From Actinomycetes bacterium (GTDB lineage Bacteria > Actinomycetota > Actinomycetes > Mycobacteriales > Mycobacteriaceae), in NCBI GenBank assembly GCA_023461275.1, contig JAEYMI010000103.1:1-64000 (forward strand): a DNA stretch of 64,000 bases, written 5' to 3'. How positions within the stretch are numbered: the first letter of the stretch is position 1; each line of letters begins with the position of its first letter. A model generated the notes under the pieces. The model worked only from the letters and a program-made list of their open reading frames with translations, had not been told where the DNA came from and did not search any database. Of the stretch, positions 1-8,784 are shown piece by piece. Position numbers and translations under genes: made by a program.

Positions 1-35
1 GAAGATCGTGTCGCTGGCACCGGAGGTGATCTGAC

Positions 36-353
36 ATGAAGGTGCACAAGGGTGACACCGTGATCGTCATCTCGGGCAAGGACAAGGGCGCCAAGGGCAA
101 GGTCATCCAGGCCTTCCCGAAGGAAGACCGTGTTCTCGTCGAGGGCGTCAACCGCATCAAGAAGCACACCGCAGCGAGCGCCAACGAGCGTGGCGCTTCG
201 TCGGGCGGAATCGTGACCCAGGAAGCCTCCATCCACGTGTCGAACGTGATGGTTGTGGACTCCGACGGCAACCCGACTCGCGTGGGATACCGCGTCGACG
301 AGGAAACCGGCAAGAAGGTCCGCATTTCCCGGAAGAACGGGAAGGACATCTGA
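36..353 (+). CDS. rplX: 50S ribosomal protein L24
   Basis: Ribosomal protein L24, an early assembly protein that binds the 5' part of 23S rRNA near the exit tunnel. The 105-aa product opens with a KOW motif (GDTVIVISGKDKGAKG, residues about 6-21), as in bacterial L24. The ATG follows GGAGGTGATCTG at a normal distance. It is the first gene visible of the spc operon and lies 2 nt ahead of rplE, so the two are surely co-transcribed. rplN would be expected just outside the left edge. Confidence 0.97.
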   Translation: MKVHKGDTVIVISGKDKGAKGKVIQAFPKEDRVLVEGVNRIKKHTAASANERGASSGGIVTQEASIHVSNVMVVDSDGNPTRVGYRVDEETGKKVRISRKNGKDI

Positions 354-355
354 TC

Positions 356-937
356 ATGACCACTACTGAAACCAAAGTCGTGCCGCGCCTGAAGACTCGC
401 TACCGCGAGGAGATCAAGGACGCGCTCAACAAAGAGTTCGATTACGCCAACGTGATGCAGATCCCGGGCGTGGTGAAGGTTGTCGTCAACATGGGTGTCG
501 GTGACGCCGCCCGTGACGCCAAGCTGATCAACGGCGCTGTCGAGGATCTCGCGAAGATCACCGGCCAGAAGCCGGAGATCCGTCGGGCCCGCAAGTCGAT
601 CGCGCAGTTCAAGCTGCGTGAGGGAATGCCGATCGGTGCCCGCGCCACGCTGCGCGGCGACCGCATGTGGGAGTTCCTCGATCGCCTCGTGTCGATCGCG
701 CTGCCCCGTATCCGCGACTTCCGTGGCCTGAGCGACCGTCAGTTCGACGGCAACGGCAACTACACGTTCGGTCTGAACGAGCAGTCGATGTTCCACGAGA
801 TCAACATCGACAACATCGATCGTCCGCGCGGTATGGACATCACGGTCGTCACGTCGGCGACCACCGACGAGGAAGGCCGCGCACTGCTGCGTGCCCTGGG
901 CTTCCCGTTCAAAGACAACAGCGTGAAGGACAACTGA
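356..937 (+). CDS. rplE: 50S ribosomal protein L5
   Basis: Ribosomal protein L5, which binds 5S rRNA and contacts the P-site tRNA in the central protuberance. The 193-aa product is close to the mycobacterial length and contains the family stretches VNMGVGDAARDAK and GARATLRGDRMWEFLDR. It sits between rplX and rpsN with gaps of 2 and 1 nt, the usual spc operon order. Nothing is unusual in the gene itself. Confidence 0.97.
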   Translation: MTTTETKVVPRLKTRYREEIKDALNKEFDYANVMQIPGVVKVVVNMGVGDAARDAKLINGAVEDLAKITGQKPEIRRARKSIAQFKLREGMPIGARATLRGDRMWEFLDRLVSIALPRIRDFRGLSDRQFDGNGNYTFGLNEQSMFHEINIDNIDRPRGMDITVVTSATTDEEGRALLRALGFPFKDNSVKDN

Positions 938-938
938 C

Positions 939-1124
939 ATGGCAAAGAAGGCTCTGGTCAACAAGGCCAACAAGAAGCCCAAGTTCGCTGTGCGCGCCTA
1001 CACCCGGTGCAACAAGTGCGGTCGCCCGCACTCGGTGTACCGCAAGTTCGGCCTGTGCCGCGTGTGCCTGCGCGAAATGGCACACGCCGGCGAGCTGCCG
1101 GGTGTGCAGAAGTCGAGCTGGTGA
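939..1124 (+). CDS. rpsN: 30S ribosomal protein S14, zinc-binding (type Z)
   Basis: Ribosomal protein S14 of the small-subunit head. The 61-aa length and the four cysteines in CNKCGRPH and CRVCLRE mark the zinc-binding short form rather than the longer zinc-free paralogue. It follows rplE by one base. In most actinobacteria rpsH would follow directly. Here a terminator hairpin lies at 1198-1234 and rpsH is 44.6 kb away, so this is the last gene of the left half of a split operon. Confidence 0.97.
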   Translation: MAKKALVNKANKKPKFAVRAYTRCNKCGRPHSVYRKFGLCRVCLREMAHAGELPGVQKSSW

Positions 1125-1132
1125 TCTAACGC

Positions 1133-1180
1133 TGGTCGAGTGCTCCGAGGCGCTAGCCGAGGGGTGTATCGAGACCACCA
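1133..1180. repeat. Dispersed palindromic element (actinobacterial type), candidate
   Basis: Starts with TGGTCGAG and ends with TATCGAGACCACC, so the ends are imperfect inverted copies around a GC-rich core. Elements of this general form are common between genes in Gordonia and Rhodococcus genomes (from memory). A related one is at 57632-57683. It lies between rpsN and the terminator. Copy number cannot be judged from this window. Confidence 0.4.
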
Positions 1181-1197
1181 GCGACACAACAACATAC

Positions 1198-1234
1198 AAC
1201 GACCCCACCCTCCCGAGCGGAAGGTGGGGTCGTT
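1198..1234 (+). terminator. Rho-independent-type terminator after rpsN
   Basis: Two 12-bp arms (1198-1209, AACGACCCCACC, and 1223-1234) are perfectly complementary across a 13-nt loop. GCGTTTGT follows, a weak T-tract typical of high-GC actinobacteria. Its position 74 nt after rpsN indicates that transcription of the left half of the spc operon ends here. Confidence 0.85.
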
Positions 1235-1266
1235 GCGTTTGTCGGTGACCACGGCGAATTTACCGC

Positions 1267-1315
1267 CGTACTTTTGGTCCGTACTTCTGGTCGCTATTTG
1301 CGACCAAGAGTACGG
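1267..1315. promoter_or_regulatory. Three 13-bp boxes (two direct, one inverted), candidate operator
   Basis: CGTACTTTTGGTC (1267-1279) is followed without a gap by CGTACTTCTGGTC (1280-1292). A third copy, CGTACTCTTGGTC, lies on the minus strand at 1302-1314. The second and third copies form a 16-bp inverted repeat with two mismatches around a TATTT loop (1279-1315). Such iterated boxes usually bind a regulator. They lie about 160-205 bp ahead of the HTH-protein gene at 1472, which could be autoregulated through them. The rest of the 1125-1471 gap shows no credible gene. Confidence 0.5.
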
Positions 1316-1471
1316 AGCTGAGCGGCGGCGCCTGTGGACCTTGGACCCAACCGCAAGAGCTACGTCGGAATTGGAGCTCATCGTGAGCGAGAAGATCGCC
1401 CGGCGCTGTCCCGGACTTCAGGATTCGATAGGCTCCTCGTCGACCGATTGAGCGAATGAGAGCGCGGTGAA

Positions 1472-3499
1472 GTGGCTATTGACACTGTGACCAGCGACGA
1501 TTTGCGTCAAGCTGGAGCCGTCGACGAGGTCGCGCCGTCGGGCGCTGTCGTTTCATCAGATGAACTTCGCGATGTGGTGTGGGTCGACATCTTTCCTTGG
1601 CTCGACGCCTGTGAATCGAACGCCGCCAAGTTTCTCGAAGAACTGGTTCCGGACGTCGGCGATTGGTGGATCGCAGATACGCCTCGCGACACCTGGGCTG
1701 ACACCTCGCTCGATGATCTGCTTGCAGGGTTGAGTGCGCTCGTGGTCCGACGACACCGCTCGACGGCGTTCCGGGAATTGGTGCAGACCTTGTCGGACAC
1801 CATTCCACTGGCAGCTCTGCGCCTGTCTCCCCGTCCCGAGACTGTCGTTCGACGCCTGGCTCACCGCGACATCGTGCCAGAGTTGATGGCACGCAGTGTC
1901 GACGACATGTTCACGGTTCGGGGTACGAGTCTCGAGTCGGTCGAACAGATCGTTGCCGGACTCCTCGGTGCGGCGATCCGAATCGCACCCGAGTCCGGTC
2001 TTCCGGACGACGACGAGCAAGAGAATCCAGCCGCTCAACAACTCGTCGACGACTTGCGGGTACTTGCGCGCTGGCGACGATTGCGCGGTAGGGCGGACGA
2101 CACCCTCATCAGCGTCGATGCGGACGACGAAGCGCCCGAGAGCGTGCAGGACGCAGCACTTCGAATTGCTGCCTTGACAGGCGGTGACCTCGACGGTGGG
2201 TCAGAGTCGAATCCGATTGACGAAATCGAGAATCTCGTCGAGCAGCTTGACGAGCGCGAGGGAGTCGTCCTACGCGACTACATCATGGCGCAGACGCCGA
2301 TCACGTTGGGAGAGCTCAGCGTCCGACTACACGTCACAAAGAGCCGAGCGGGCGCCCTGGTGTCGAAAGTGAAACAGGACTTCGTCGCGGCGTGTGACTT
2401 CGACACTGCCGCAGGTGGTTTGATGGCCGGGATGCGCGCGGAGATCCAACCGATCGCTCCGTTGGCGCGCCTTGTCCGGATGCATCCGATTCTCGAACAA
2501 ACGGTGCCGTCACTGGGAGTCCGCCTCTGGTTGGTTCTCGATCGGCTGGATGATGCATTCGAGGTCATCGAGTCGTGGGCCGTGTCCCCAGACAAATCGT
2601 CCGCTCTGGCGCGCACCGCAAGCATGCTCGAACAGTTCGAATCAACCAATGGTGTTGTGCCGCTGTCAGTTGCCGCACAAGCGCTGGGACTTTCCGTCGT
2701 CGAGGTGACTGAGTGGTTCGCGTACGGTCGCATTCCGGTCGTGAATGGGTGCGCGCTGATGTCAACGGCGAAGCTCACCGACCATGCAGCGGGAGTACTG
2801 GAGGCCACACAGCGCGCGATGACGACGCGAATGGTGATAGACGCTCTCGACTGCAACCGGTCGGAGTCAGCTGTCGCCCGCGCGTTGGACGACGATGAGC
2901 GATTCGTTGGTGGTGACGATGGGTACTGGCGACTGGGCGCGGCGCACCCTGGTGAGCAGACTTCGTTGGAGGCCAAAGACTTTCGAAGTACGCGTCGGCT
3001 GTACCGCGTCGATGGACAATGGACATACCGAATGCATGTCGGTGCTGACCACCTTCGTGGCGCGTCGCTTACTGTTCCGGCAGGCGTCGCAGAGGCATTT
3101 GGTCTCCGACCCGGCGGGGTCCTCGAGGCCAGTAGCGACCTCGGTCCGCAGATCCTTCGCTGGACGGGCGCGAACCCTACATGCGGGTCGATACGACGCT
3201 TTCTGGACGAGTTGTCAGCACAGGCGGATGACATGGTCTTCGTGCACTACTCGGTCGAACATGGATTCGCGATAACATCTTGTGCAACAACGGAAGACGA
3301 TCCGATACGTCGGGCTTTGGCGCTGGTGGGGTGTCCTGCACCAGCCGAGATTGATGGCGACGACGTCGTTCCTATGCTCGCGACGGCGGTCGGGTTGGCC
3401 TCAGATGCCAAGCGTCGTCGTGTCCTGAGTGTGTACCAGTCGCGAGATGAGATGGTCGCGGACCTGTTGCAATCGGTATGGGTGACCCATGACCGTTGA
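1472..3499 (+). CDS. Large HTH protein with sigma-region-4-like segment, first gene of Z1/GHKL locus
   Basis: Uncharacterised 675-aa cytoplasmic protein. Residues about 253-304 (containing EQLDEREGVVLRDYI and LHVTKSRAGALVSKVK) read like sigma-70 region 4, a helix-turn-helix that recognises promoter DNA. Residues about 447-486 (TRMVIDALDCNRSES then WRLG) look like a winged helix. The C-terminal 180 residues may form a small beta-rich domain. I see no sigma region 2, so it is unlikely to be a working sigma factor. It starts at GTG 1472 and overlaps the GHKL gene by 11 nt, so it belongs to the same operon. It may regulate the locus or sense DNA. Function not assigned. Confidence 0.75.
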   Translation: MAIDTVTSDDLRQAGAVDEVAPSGAVVSSDELRDVVWVDIFPWLDACESNAAKFLEELVPDVGDWWIADTPRDTWADTSLDDLLAGLSALVVRRHRSTAFRELVQTLSDTIPLAALRLSPRPETVVRRLAHRDIVPELMARSVDDMFTVRGTSLESVEQIVAGLLGAAIRIAPESGLPDDDEQENPAAQQLVDDLRVLARWRRLRGRADDTLISVDADDEAPESVQDAALRIAALTGGDLDGGSESNPIDEIENLVEQLDEREGVVLRDYIMAQTPITLGELSVRLHVTKSRAGALVSKVKQDFVAACDFDTAAGGLMAGMRAEIQPIAPLARLVRMHPILEQTVPSLGVRLWLVLDRLDDAFEVIESWAVSPDKSSALARTASMLEQFESTNGVVPLSVAAQALGLSVVEVTEWFAYGRIPVVNGCALMSTAKLTDHAAGVLEATQRAMTTRMVIDALDCNRSESAVARALDDDERFVGGDDGYWRLGAAHPGEQTSLEAKDFRSTRRLYRVDGQWTYRMHVGADHLRGASLTVPAGVAEAFGLRPGGVLEASSDLGPQILRWTGANPTCGSIRRFLDELSAQADDMVFVHYSVEHGFAITSCATTEDDPIRRALALVGCPAPAEIDGDDVVPMLATAVGLASDAKRRRVLSVYQSRDEMVADLLQSVWVTHDR

Positions 3500-4979
3500 A
3501 CAGGAAGGGATCAGCGGTCCCGGGCCGGCATCGACGGTCCGGGCGCTCGGTCTGCATCACACGCTGAAGACTGCTGTTGCGGATCTCATCGACAACAGCG
3601 TCGATGCCGGAGCACACCGCGTCCTCGTCCGATTCTTGTTGTCCGGGTGGCGTATTGATGGCATACGGATCATCGACGATGGCGCCGGCATGGATGAATC
3701 GGCGATCGATGGCGCCACTCAGTATGGTGCCCGGCGTGGGTACGGCAGCGGAGACCAAGGACATTTCGGCGTCGGACTGAAGGCTGCCTCGCTCAGTCAG
3801 GCCGAGGCGCTGGCAGTGTATTCCGCTGCAGAGCAACATGATTCGGTAGGTCGACGACTTGCCGTGACCGGCAAGACAGACCATCCGGTCGTCGAAGTGA
3901 TTGGTTCCGGTGATGCGCGCCAGGCAATCGAATCGGCGCATCCGCGCTTTCCGATGACTACTGGCACCATCGTGGAGTGGCGTGGGATCAAGACATTTCC
4001 CCTGTCGGCAGATCGTGAGGAGCAGGTGGCCTGGCTGGAGTCAACGATTGGCGACCTGCAGTCATGGTTGGGCCTTGTCTTTCACCGTCTGCTTCAGCGG
4101 GGACTTGTGATCTCGATCGACACTTTCGATGAAGTGGAAGGTAGGCCAGGGGCTCCACGTTCGGTACGGGCGATCGATCCGTTCGGATACCGACGTAGCG
4201 GGCTGGTGGACTATCCGCGCGAGCTTTCGGTTGCGGTCGAGCGGGAGGGCGCCGTTGTGGGGCACATCTGGCCGGCGCGCAATTCCGCGCCCGAGTATCG
4301 GCTCGGGGGACTCCCCGGTCGTGAGTCCCAGGGGTTCTTCGTCTATCGAAACGATCGGATCCTGCAGGCCGGGGGATGGCTCGATGTCATCCGTCCGCGG
4401 CCGGAGCTGGCGCTGGCTCGGGTTGCTGTCGAGTGGGTACCCGGCCTGGCCGAGCACATCACGATCAATCCTGAAAAGTCGGGCGTCGTGCTGGATGCGA
4501 CTGTGTCAGCACTGTTGCGTCAGGCGCTGAACGACGGATACCTTGACGATGCCACGCGGGCGGCCAAGGCGGCACGAAAGGTTCAGCGTCGACCCATCAC
4601 CATCGTCGAACCCGCCGACGGGCTTCCCGACGAGGTGCTCGATGAGTTCGCTGATTCCTTCACTTTTCTCGACACCGCAGATTCAGTTCATATCGGCTGG
4701 CGTGTACTCGCACAGGATCGATTCTTCGAGGTCGATCTTGAGACCCGGTCCTTGTGGATCAATGCGCGGTTCCGGCAGAGACTGGGTGGCACACGTCGTT
4801 CCGGCAACGACGTGCCACTCCTCCGGACTCTGGTGTACCTCGTAGCCCAGGACATGTTCGATGCAGTACGGCATAGTGCCAGGCAGATCGATCAGATGGA
4901 CGCATGGCAGCGGGTGTTGATGGCGGCGATGGTTGCCGGGGAGGGCGAGCGAGGCGATGAGCAGCGACGCGGCGAGTGA
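3489..4979 (+). CDS. GHKL (MutL/MORC/Hsp90-type) ATPase
   Basis: A 496-aa ATP-binding protein of the GHKL superfamily. All three nucleotide-binding motifs are visible: the N box DLIDNSVDAGA (Asn36), G1 as DDGAGMD (residues 63-69) and G2 as GHFGVGLKAASLSQ (from residue 91). Such ATPases usually work as dimeric clamps that close on ATP binding. GHKL/MORC-like ATPases beside Z1 helicases are a known arrangement in predicted restriction and defence loci (Iyer, Abhiman and Aravind, on MORC origins). The C-terminal 300 residues are not recognised. The gene overlaps its upstream neighbour by 11 nt and the Z1 gene by 23 nt, which suggests translational coupling. Confidence 0.85.
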   Translation: MTVEQEGISGPGPASTVRALGLHHTLKTAVADLIDNSVDAGAHRVLVRFLLSGWRIDGIRIIDDGAGMDESAIDGATQYGARRGYGSGDQGHFGVGLKAASLSQAEALAVYSAAEQHDSVGRRLAVTGKTDHPVVEVIGSGDARQAIESAHPRFPMTTGTIVEWRGIKTFPLSADREEQVAWLESTIGDLQSWLGLVFHRLLQRGLVISIDTFDEVEGRPGAPRSVRAIDPFGYRRSGLVDYPRELSVAVEREGAVVGHIWPARNSAPEYRLGGLPGRESQGFFVYRNDRILQAGGWLDVIRPRPELALARVAVEWVPGLAEHITINPEKSGVVLDATVSALLRQALNDGYLDDATRAAKAARKVQRRPITIVEPADGLPDEVLDEFADSFTFLDTADSVHIGWRVLAQDRFFEVDLETRSLWINARFRQRLGGTRRSGNDVPLLRTLVYLVAQDMFDAVRHSARQIDQMDAWQRVLMAAMVAGEGERGDEQRRGE

Positions 4980-7905
4980 GATCTTGATGGATGCGATTGT
5001 CCGGGAGTTCAACCCGGACTATCCGCCGGGGAAATTGCTCGGCGCGATCAACGGACGGCTCGGCGGGGACGGGCATGAGGCCGTCGATATCGAGACGGTT
5101 GTCACGGTCATGGTTGCCGACGAAGCGGCCGCGGTACGGACCAGAGTGCGTTCAGCGCTGAGCACATGGGATGCGGAGTTTGCCGCAGGTTGGGTCGGCG
5201 CGACCTCACCGACGACCGAGCAGCGGCGCGAGTTGATCTACGTGTTGTTGGGCATCCCGGCGGGTGCATTCGCGGCACTGACCACCTCGTATCCGATAGC
5301 AGGTGGCCCGACGCTCATCGTTGCTCCGCAACCGTGGGAGCCGTGGTACACCCCGGAACGTCGCCTGTCCCATGATTTCTACTGGGCAGCCTACCGTGGA
5401 GTACTGGCTCGAAAAGGGTGGCCGCAGAGCACTATTGACGATCTCGGTAACGCCACCAACGCGGTAGTCTCCCGGCTGGGCGATCCCGTTCGCAGCGAGC
5501 CACACCAATCCAAAGGACTGGTGGTCGGCTACGTGCAGAGCGGCAAGACTGCAAACTTCACCGGCGTCGTGGCCAAGGCCGTCGACGCCGGCTATCGACT
5601 TATCATCGTGTTGACCGGCACAATTGAGCTGTTGCGCAGCCAGACTCAGCGTCGACTCGACATGGAGCTGATCGGGATGCAAAACATCCACGACGTGGAG
5701 TACGAGCATGACGAGGATTGGCTGGACGGGCGATTCCTCAATCACGTTGAGGATCCGAATCACACCAACGAGGTACCGGCGATTCGACGGCTGACCGGCG
5801 CTGCCGACGACTACAAGTCATTGGCCAAGGGAATCGGGGCGTTCCACTACGAGATCGCCGATCACTCTCTGCCGCTGTATGATCCGACGAACCTCTACCA
5901 GAGCAATGTGCGCGTTGCCGTCGTCAAGAAGAACTCGACCGTGCTGAAGAAGCTGGTGGATGACGTCAAGAAGCTCCCGACTCCGCTCGATCACATATCG
6001 GCGCTGATCATCGACGACGAAGCCGACCAGGCGTCGGTGAACACGGTCAACCCGAAGAACTTTGTCGACGATCGTGTTGAACGGACCGCGATTAACGAAC
6101 GGATCTCGTCGCTGCTGAGCATGTTGCCTCGTTGTCAGTACATCGGCTACACGGCGACTCCGTTCGCGAATGTCTTTGTTGATCCGGATGATTCGGTGAA
6201 TATCTTCCCGTCCGACTTCATCGTGAGCCTGGATCGCCCGGCCGAGTACATGGGTGGTGCCGACTTTCACGACCGTGACGACGACCTCGGCGTCGGCGTG
6301 CAGAAGACGCCGGCGAATTCGAACCAGATGGCGTTCGTCCGTGACCTGCGACCGCAATGCGATGAGGACCGCGACGCTGAACGACTCCTGGCGCTGGACT
6401 CGTATGTTCTGGCCGGTGCCATCAAACTCTTCCGCCAAAGCCACGATGTCGCAGGGGACTTCCGGCACCACACCATGTTGGTGCATGAGTCGGTCAAGCA
6501 GGATGAACACAAGGCACTCGCACAGGACTTCGAGGCGTTGTGGAAGTCTGCCGGTTATAGCCAGCCATCTGGGCTGATCAGGTTGGAGAAATTGTGGGAC
6601 AGCGATTTTCGGATCGTGTCAGCTGCGCGCGCGCAGCCAGGAGTTCGGAATCCGGGGTCGTTCGAGGAGCTTGAGGAGTTCATCGGTGCCGCGTGTGACC
6701 GGATAGGCGAAGGTGTCAGTCCGGTCATCGTCGTCAACGGCGAGGCCGACAAGGACTACGTCCAGGAACCTCTGAATTTTCAGGAACATTCGGTGTGGAA
6801 GATCCTCGTCGGTGGAACCAAGTTGAGTCGAGGCTTCACCGTCGAAGGACTCACAATCACGTACTACACGCGCAAGACCTACCAGGCCGACACGCTCATG
6901 CAGATGGGCCGGTGGTTCGGTTTCCGTCCCGGCTACCGAGATCTGGTGCGGCTCTTCATCGGACGCGAGATCACCGGACCCGGTGGCAAGAGTTTCGACA
7001 TGTACAAGGCGTTTGAAGCAATCGTCTCCGACGAAGAAGAGTTCCGCCAGGAACTCACGCGGTTTGCTGAACTCAATGTCGACGGCGAACCCATGGTGAC
7101 ACCTCGTGATGTGCCGCCGATGGTCTTTCAAAGCCTGCCGTGGCTCAAACCGGCCGCGTCGAACAAGATGTACAACGCGCAGATGAACTATCGAAGCGTT
7201 GGTGGTCAGAGTTTCAGCTTCACCATGCAAGGGCCCCGCGGTGACGGGACGAACAACGTCAGACACTTTGACCTGATGCGGCCGATCCTCGACCTACTCA
7301 CCGAGGTTGGTGACTTCGAGTTTCTCGACAAGGATGACAAGACCCGCGTCTTCCAAGCGCGGTACGGGATTATTCCTGCCGAGACCATCCTGCAGGCTGT
7401 GAGTGGCTTTGTGTGGGATGCGAATTGGGATTTCGAACCGCATCGAAAGGCGTTCGAAGCGGCGATCGACAGGGGAGCCCTCGACGATTTTGCGGTCTTG
7501 ATCCCGATCCCAAAGACCAAGTCATTGGTCACTATTGGTGACTATCCGGAGCCGTTGCCGCTGGTCAATCGCAAGCGGCAGGAAGTGCCGTACCGGACCG
7601 GATTCACAGGCACCGCGGTGCGCGAACGCGACGCCATCGAGCACATCGCAGGCAACCCAGAGAAGGAGTTCGGTGGCCCCTTGGCTGCGAAACTCCGCAA
7701 GAAGACCCGTGGCGGGATGATTCTGCTGTTCGCCAGCGACCCGACGGGTACGCGGCAGCACAAGGACCCGGCTCGTGGTGCGGTGAAACCGGTAGACATC
7801 GCGACGCTGTTCTCGTATGCCTTACCGTACGCCGCTGACCCGACACCCAAGATCGGATTCACGGTCCGCAAAGAAGGCGCGGGAGCCATTATCGATGCGG
7901 AATAG
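4957..7905 (+). CDS. Z1-domain superfamily II helicase-like protein
   Basis: A 982-aa protein with the Z1 domain, a superfamily II helicase-like ATPase found almost only in predicted restriction and defence loci. Walker A is GYVQSGKT (about residues 191-198). A DDEAD motif lies in LIIDDEADQAS. The late helicase motif is in KLSRGFTVEGL and MQMGRWFGFRPGY. The likely role is translocation or remodelling on DNA, driven together with the GHKL ATPase. I chose ATG 4957, preceded by GAGG. The reading frame is open from 4933, and ATG 4987 is another possibility. No nuclease or methyltransferase gene is recognisable beside it, unlike the classical Z1 loci. Confidence 0.88.
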   Translation: MSSDAASEILMDAIVREFNPDYPPGKLLGAINGRLGGDGHEAVDIETVVTVMVADEAAAVRTRVRSALSTWDAEFAAGWVGATSPTTEQRRELIYVLLGIPAGAFAALTTSYPIAGGPTLIVAPQPWEPWYTPERRLSHDFYWAAYRGVLARKGWPQSTIDDLGNATNAVVSRLGDPVRSEPHQSKGLVVGYVQSGKTANFTGVVAKAVDAGYRLIIVLTGTIELLRSQTQRRLDMELIGMQNIHDVEYEHDEDWLDGRFLNHVEDPNHTNEVPAIRRLTGAADDYKSLAKGIGAFHYEIADHSLPLYDPTNLYQSNVRVAVVKKNSTVLKKLVDDVKKLPTPLDHISALIIDDEADQASVNTVNPKNFVDDRVERTAINERISSLLSMLPRCQYIGYTATPFANVFVDPDDSVNIFPSDFIVSLDRPAEYMGGADFHDRDDDLGVGVQKTPANSNQMAFVRDLRPQCDEDRDAERLLALDSYVLAGAIKLFRQSHDVAGDFRHHTMLVHESVKQDEHKALAQDFEALWKSAGYSQPSGLIRLEKLWDSDFRIVSAARAQPGVRNPGSFEELEEFIGAACDRIGEGVSPVIVVNGEADKDYVQEPLNFQEHSVWKILVGGTKLSRGFTVEGLTITYYTRKTYQADTLMQMGRWFGFRPGYRDLVRLFIGREITGPGGKSFDMYKAFEAIVSDEEEFRQELTRFAELNVDGEPMVTPRDVPPMVFQSLPWLKPAASNKMYNAQMNYRSVGGQSFSFTMQGPRGDGTNNVRHFDLMRPILDLLTEVGDFEFLDKDDKTRVFQARYGIIPAETILQAVSGFVWDANWDFEPHRKAFEAAIDRGALDDFAVLIPIPKTKSLVTIGDYPEPLPLVNRKRQEVPYRTGFTGTAVRERDAIEHIAGNPEKEFGGPLAAKLRKKTRGGMILLFASDPTGTRQHKDPARGAVKPVDIATLFSYALPYAADPTPKIGFTVRKEGAGAIIDAE

Positions 7906-7926
7906 CAAGGAAGGCAGTATCTTTCC

Positions 7927-8784
7927 ATGGCCAAGGTAATTGCGACGATCAGCCTCAAAGGCGGGGTGGGCAAGACCACCGTCACCGCTGGGCTGGCGGA
8001 GTTCATGTCTGCGGAGTATGGGCTGCGTGTTCTGCTCATCGATCTGGATTCGCAGATCAACCTGACCACGATCATGATCAGTGAAGAACGCTGGTTCGAG
8101 CTGAATACCAACGGGCTCACACTCGCATCACTTTTCGCTGATGCTGTTCACGGCACCAACACATTCGATGTGAACGAAGCCATTCAGCGCGATGTGTCAC
8201 CGGTCAAGACGGTGCGTACCGTCGACCTGCTGGCATCATCGTTGGATCTCATCGAGTTGCAAGAGGAACTAGGTGCTCTGCGGCTCGAGGGACGGAGATC
8301 GGATGGGGGAGTGGGGTTCCTACGTGAGGCGATCGCTCCGGTCATCGACTTCTACGATTACGTCTTGATCGACTGCCCACCCAACATCGGGGCAGTGACG
8401 CTGAATGGACTCGCAGCGGCCGATGCGTACATCATTCCCACCATTCCGGATCACTTGTCGACCTACGGCATTCCCCAGATTCAAACCAGGGTTCATAGGT
8501 TCGGTGATGAGATCGGTCGGACGATCGTCGAACTGGGTGTGGTGATCACCAAGTTCAAGTCGAATTCTGCGGTCCATCGCTCCACCACGAAGCGGCTGCG
8601 ACGAGACCCCACAATCCAGAATGTGTTGCCGTCGTACATCAATGAGGCCAACTCGATCGCAGCGTCGGCCGAGTTCACTTCGTACGGAACCCTGAAGAGT
8701 AAGTACGGCAATCAGGGTCAGTACGATCAATTTCTTGGACTGACCAGAGATGTCATGACCGAGGCGCAGGGGAAGCTGAAATGA
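7927..8784 (+). CDS. ParA/MinD-type P-loop ATPase
   Basis: A 285-aa deviant-Walker ATPase: KGGVGKTT at residues 10-17, switch-like LLIDLDSQ and LIDCPPN, as in ParA proteins, which bind DNA or a partner in an ATP-dependent way. Chromosomal ParA is normally next to ParB near the origin. This copy has no ParB and follows the Z1 gene by 21 nt, so it is more likely a subunit of this locus than a partition protein. The next gene overlaps it by 4 nt (ATGA). Confidence 0.85.
   Translation: MAKVIATISLKGGVGKTTVTAGLAEFMSAEYGLRVLLIDLDSQINLTTIMISEERWFELNTNGLTLASLFADAVHGTNTFDVNEAIQRDVSPVKTVRTVDLLASSLDLIELQEELGALRLEGRRSDGGVGFLREAIAPVIDFYDYVLIDCPPNIGAVTLNGLAAADAYIIPTIPDHLSTYGIPQIQTRVHRFGDEIGRTIVELGVVITKFKSNSAVHRSTTKRLRRDPTIQNVLPSYINEANSIAASAEFTSYGTLKSKYGNQGQYDQFLGLTRDVMTEAQGKLK

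Noticed and set aside
2278..3234. 318-codon open frame antisense to the 675-aa HTH gene
   Set aside because: A shadow of a high-GC coding gene; Ser/Arg/Thr-rich composition, no family features and no start signals.
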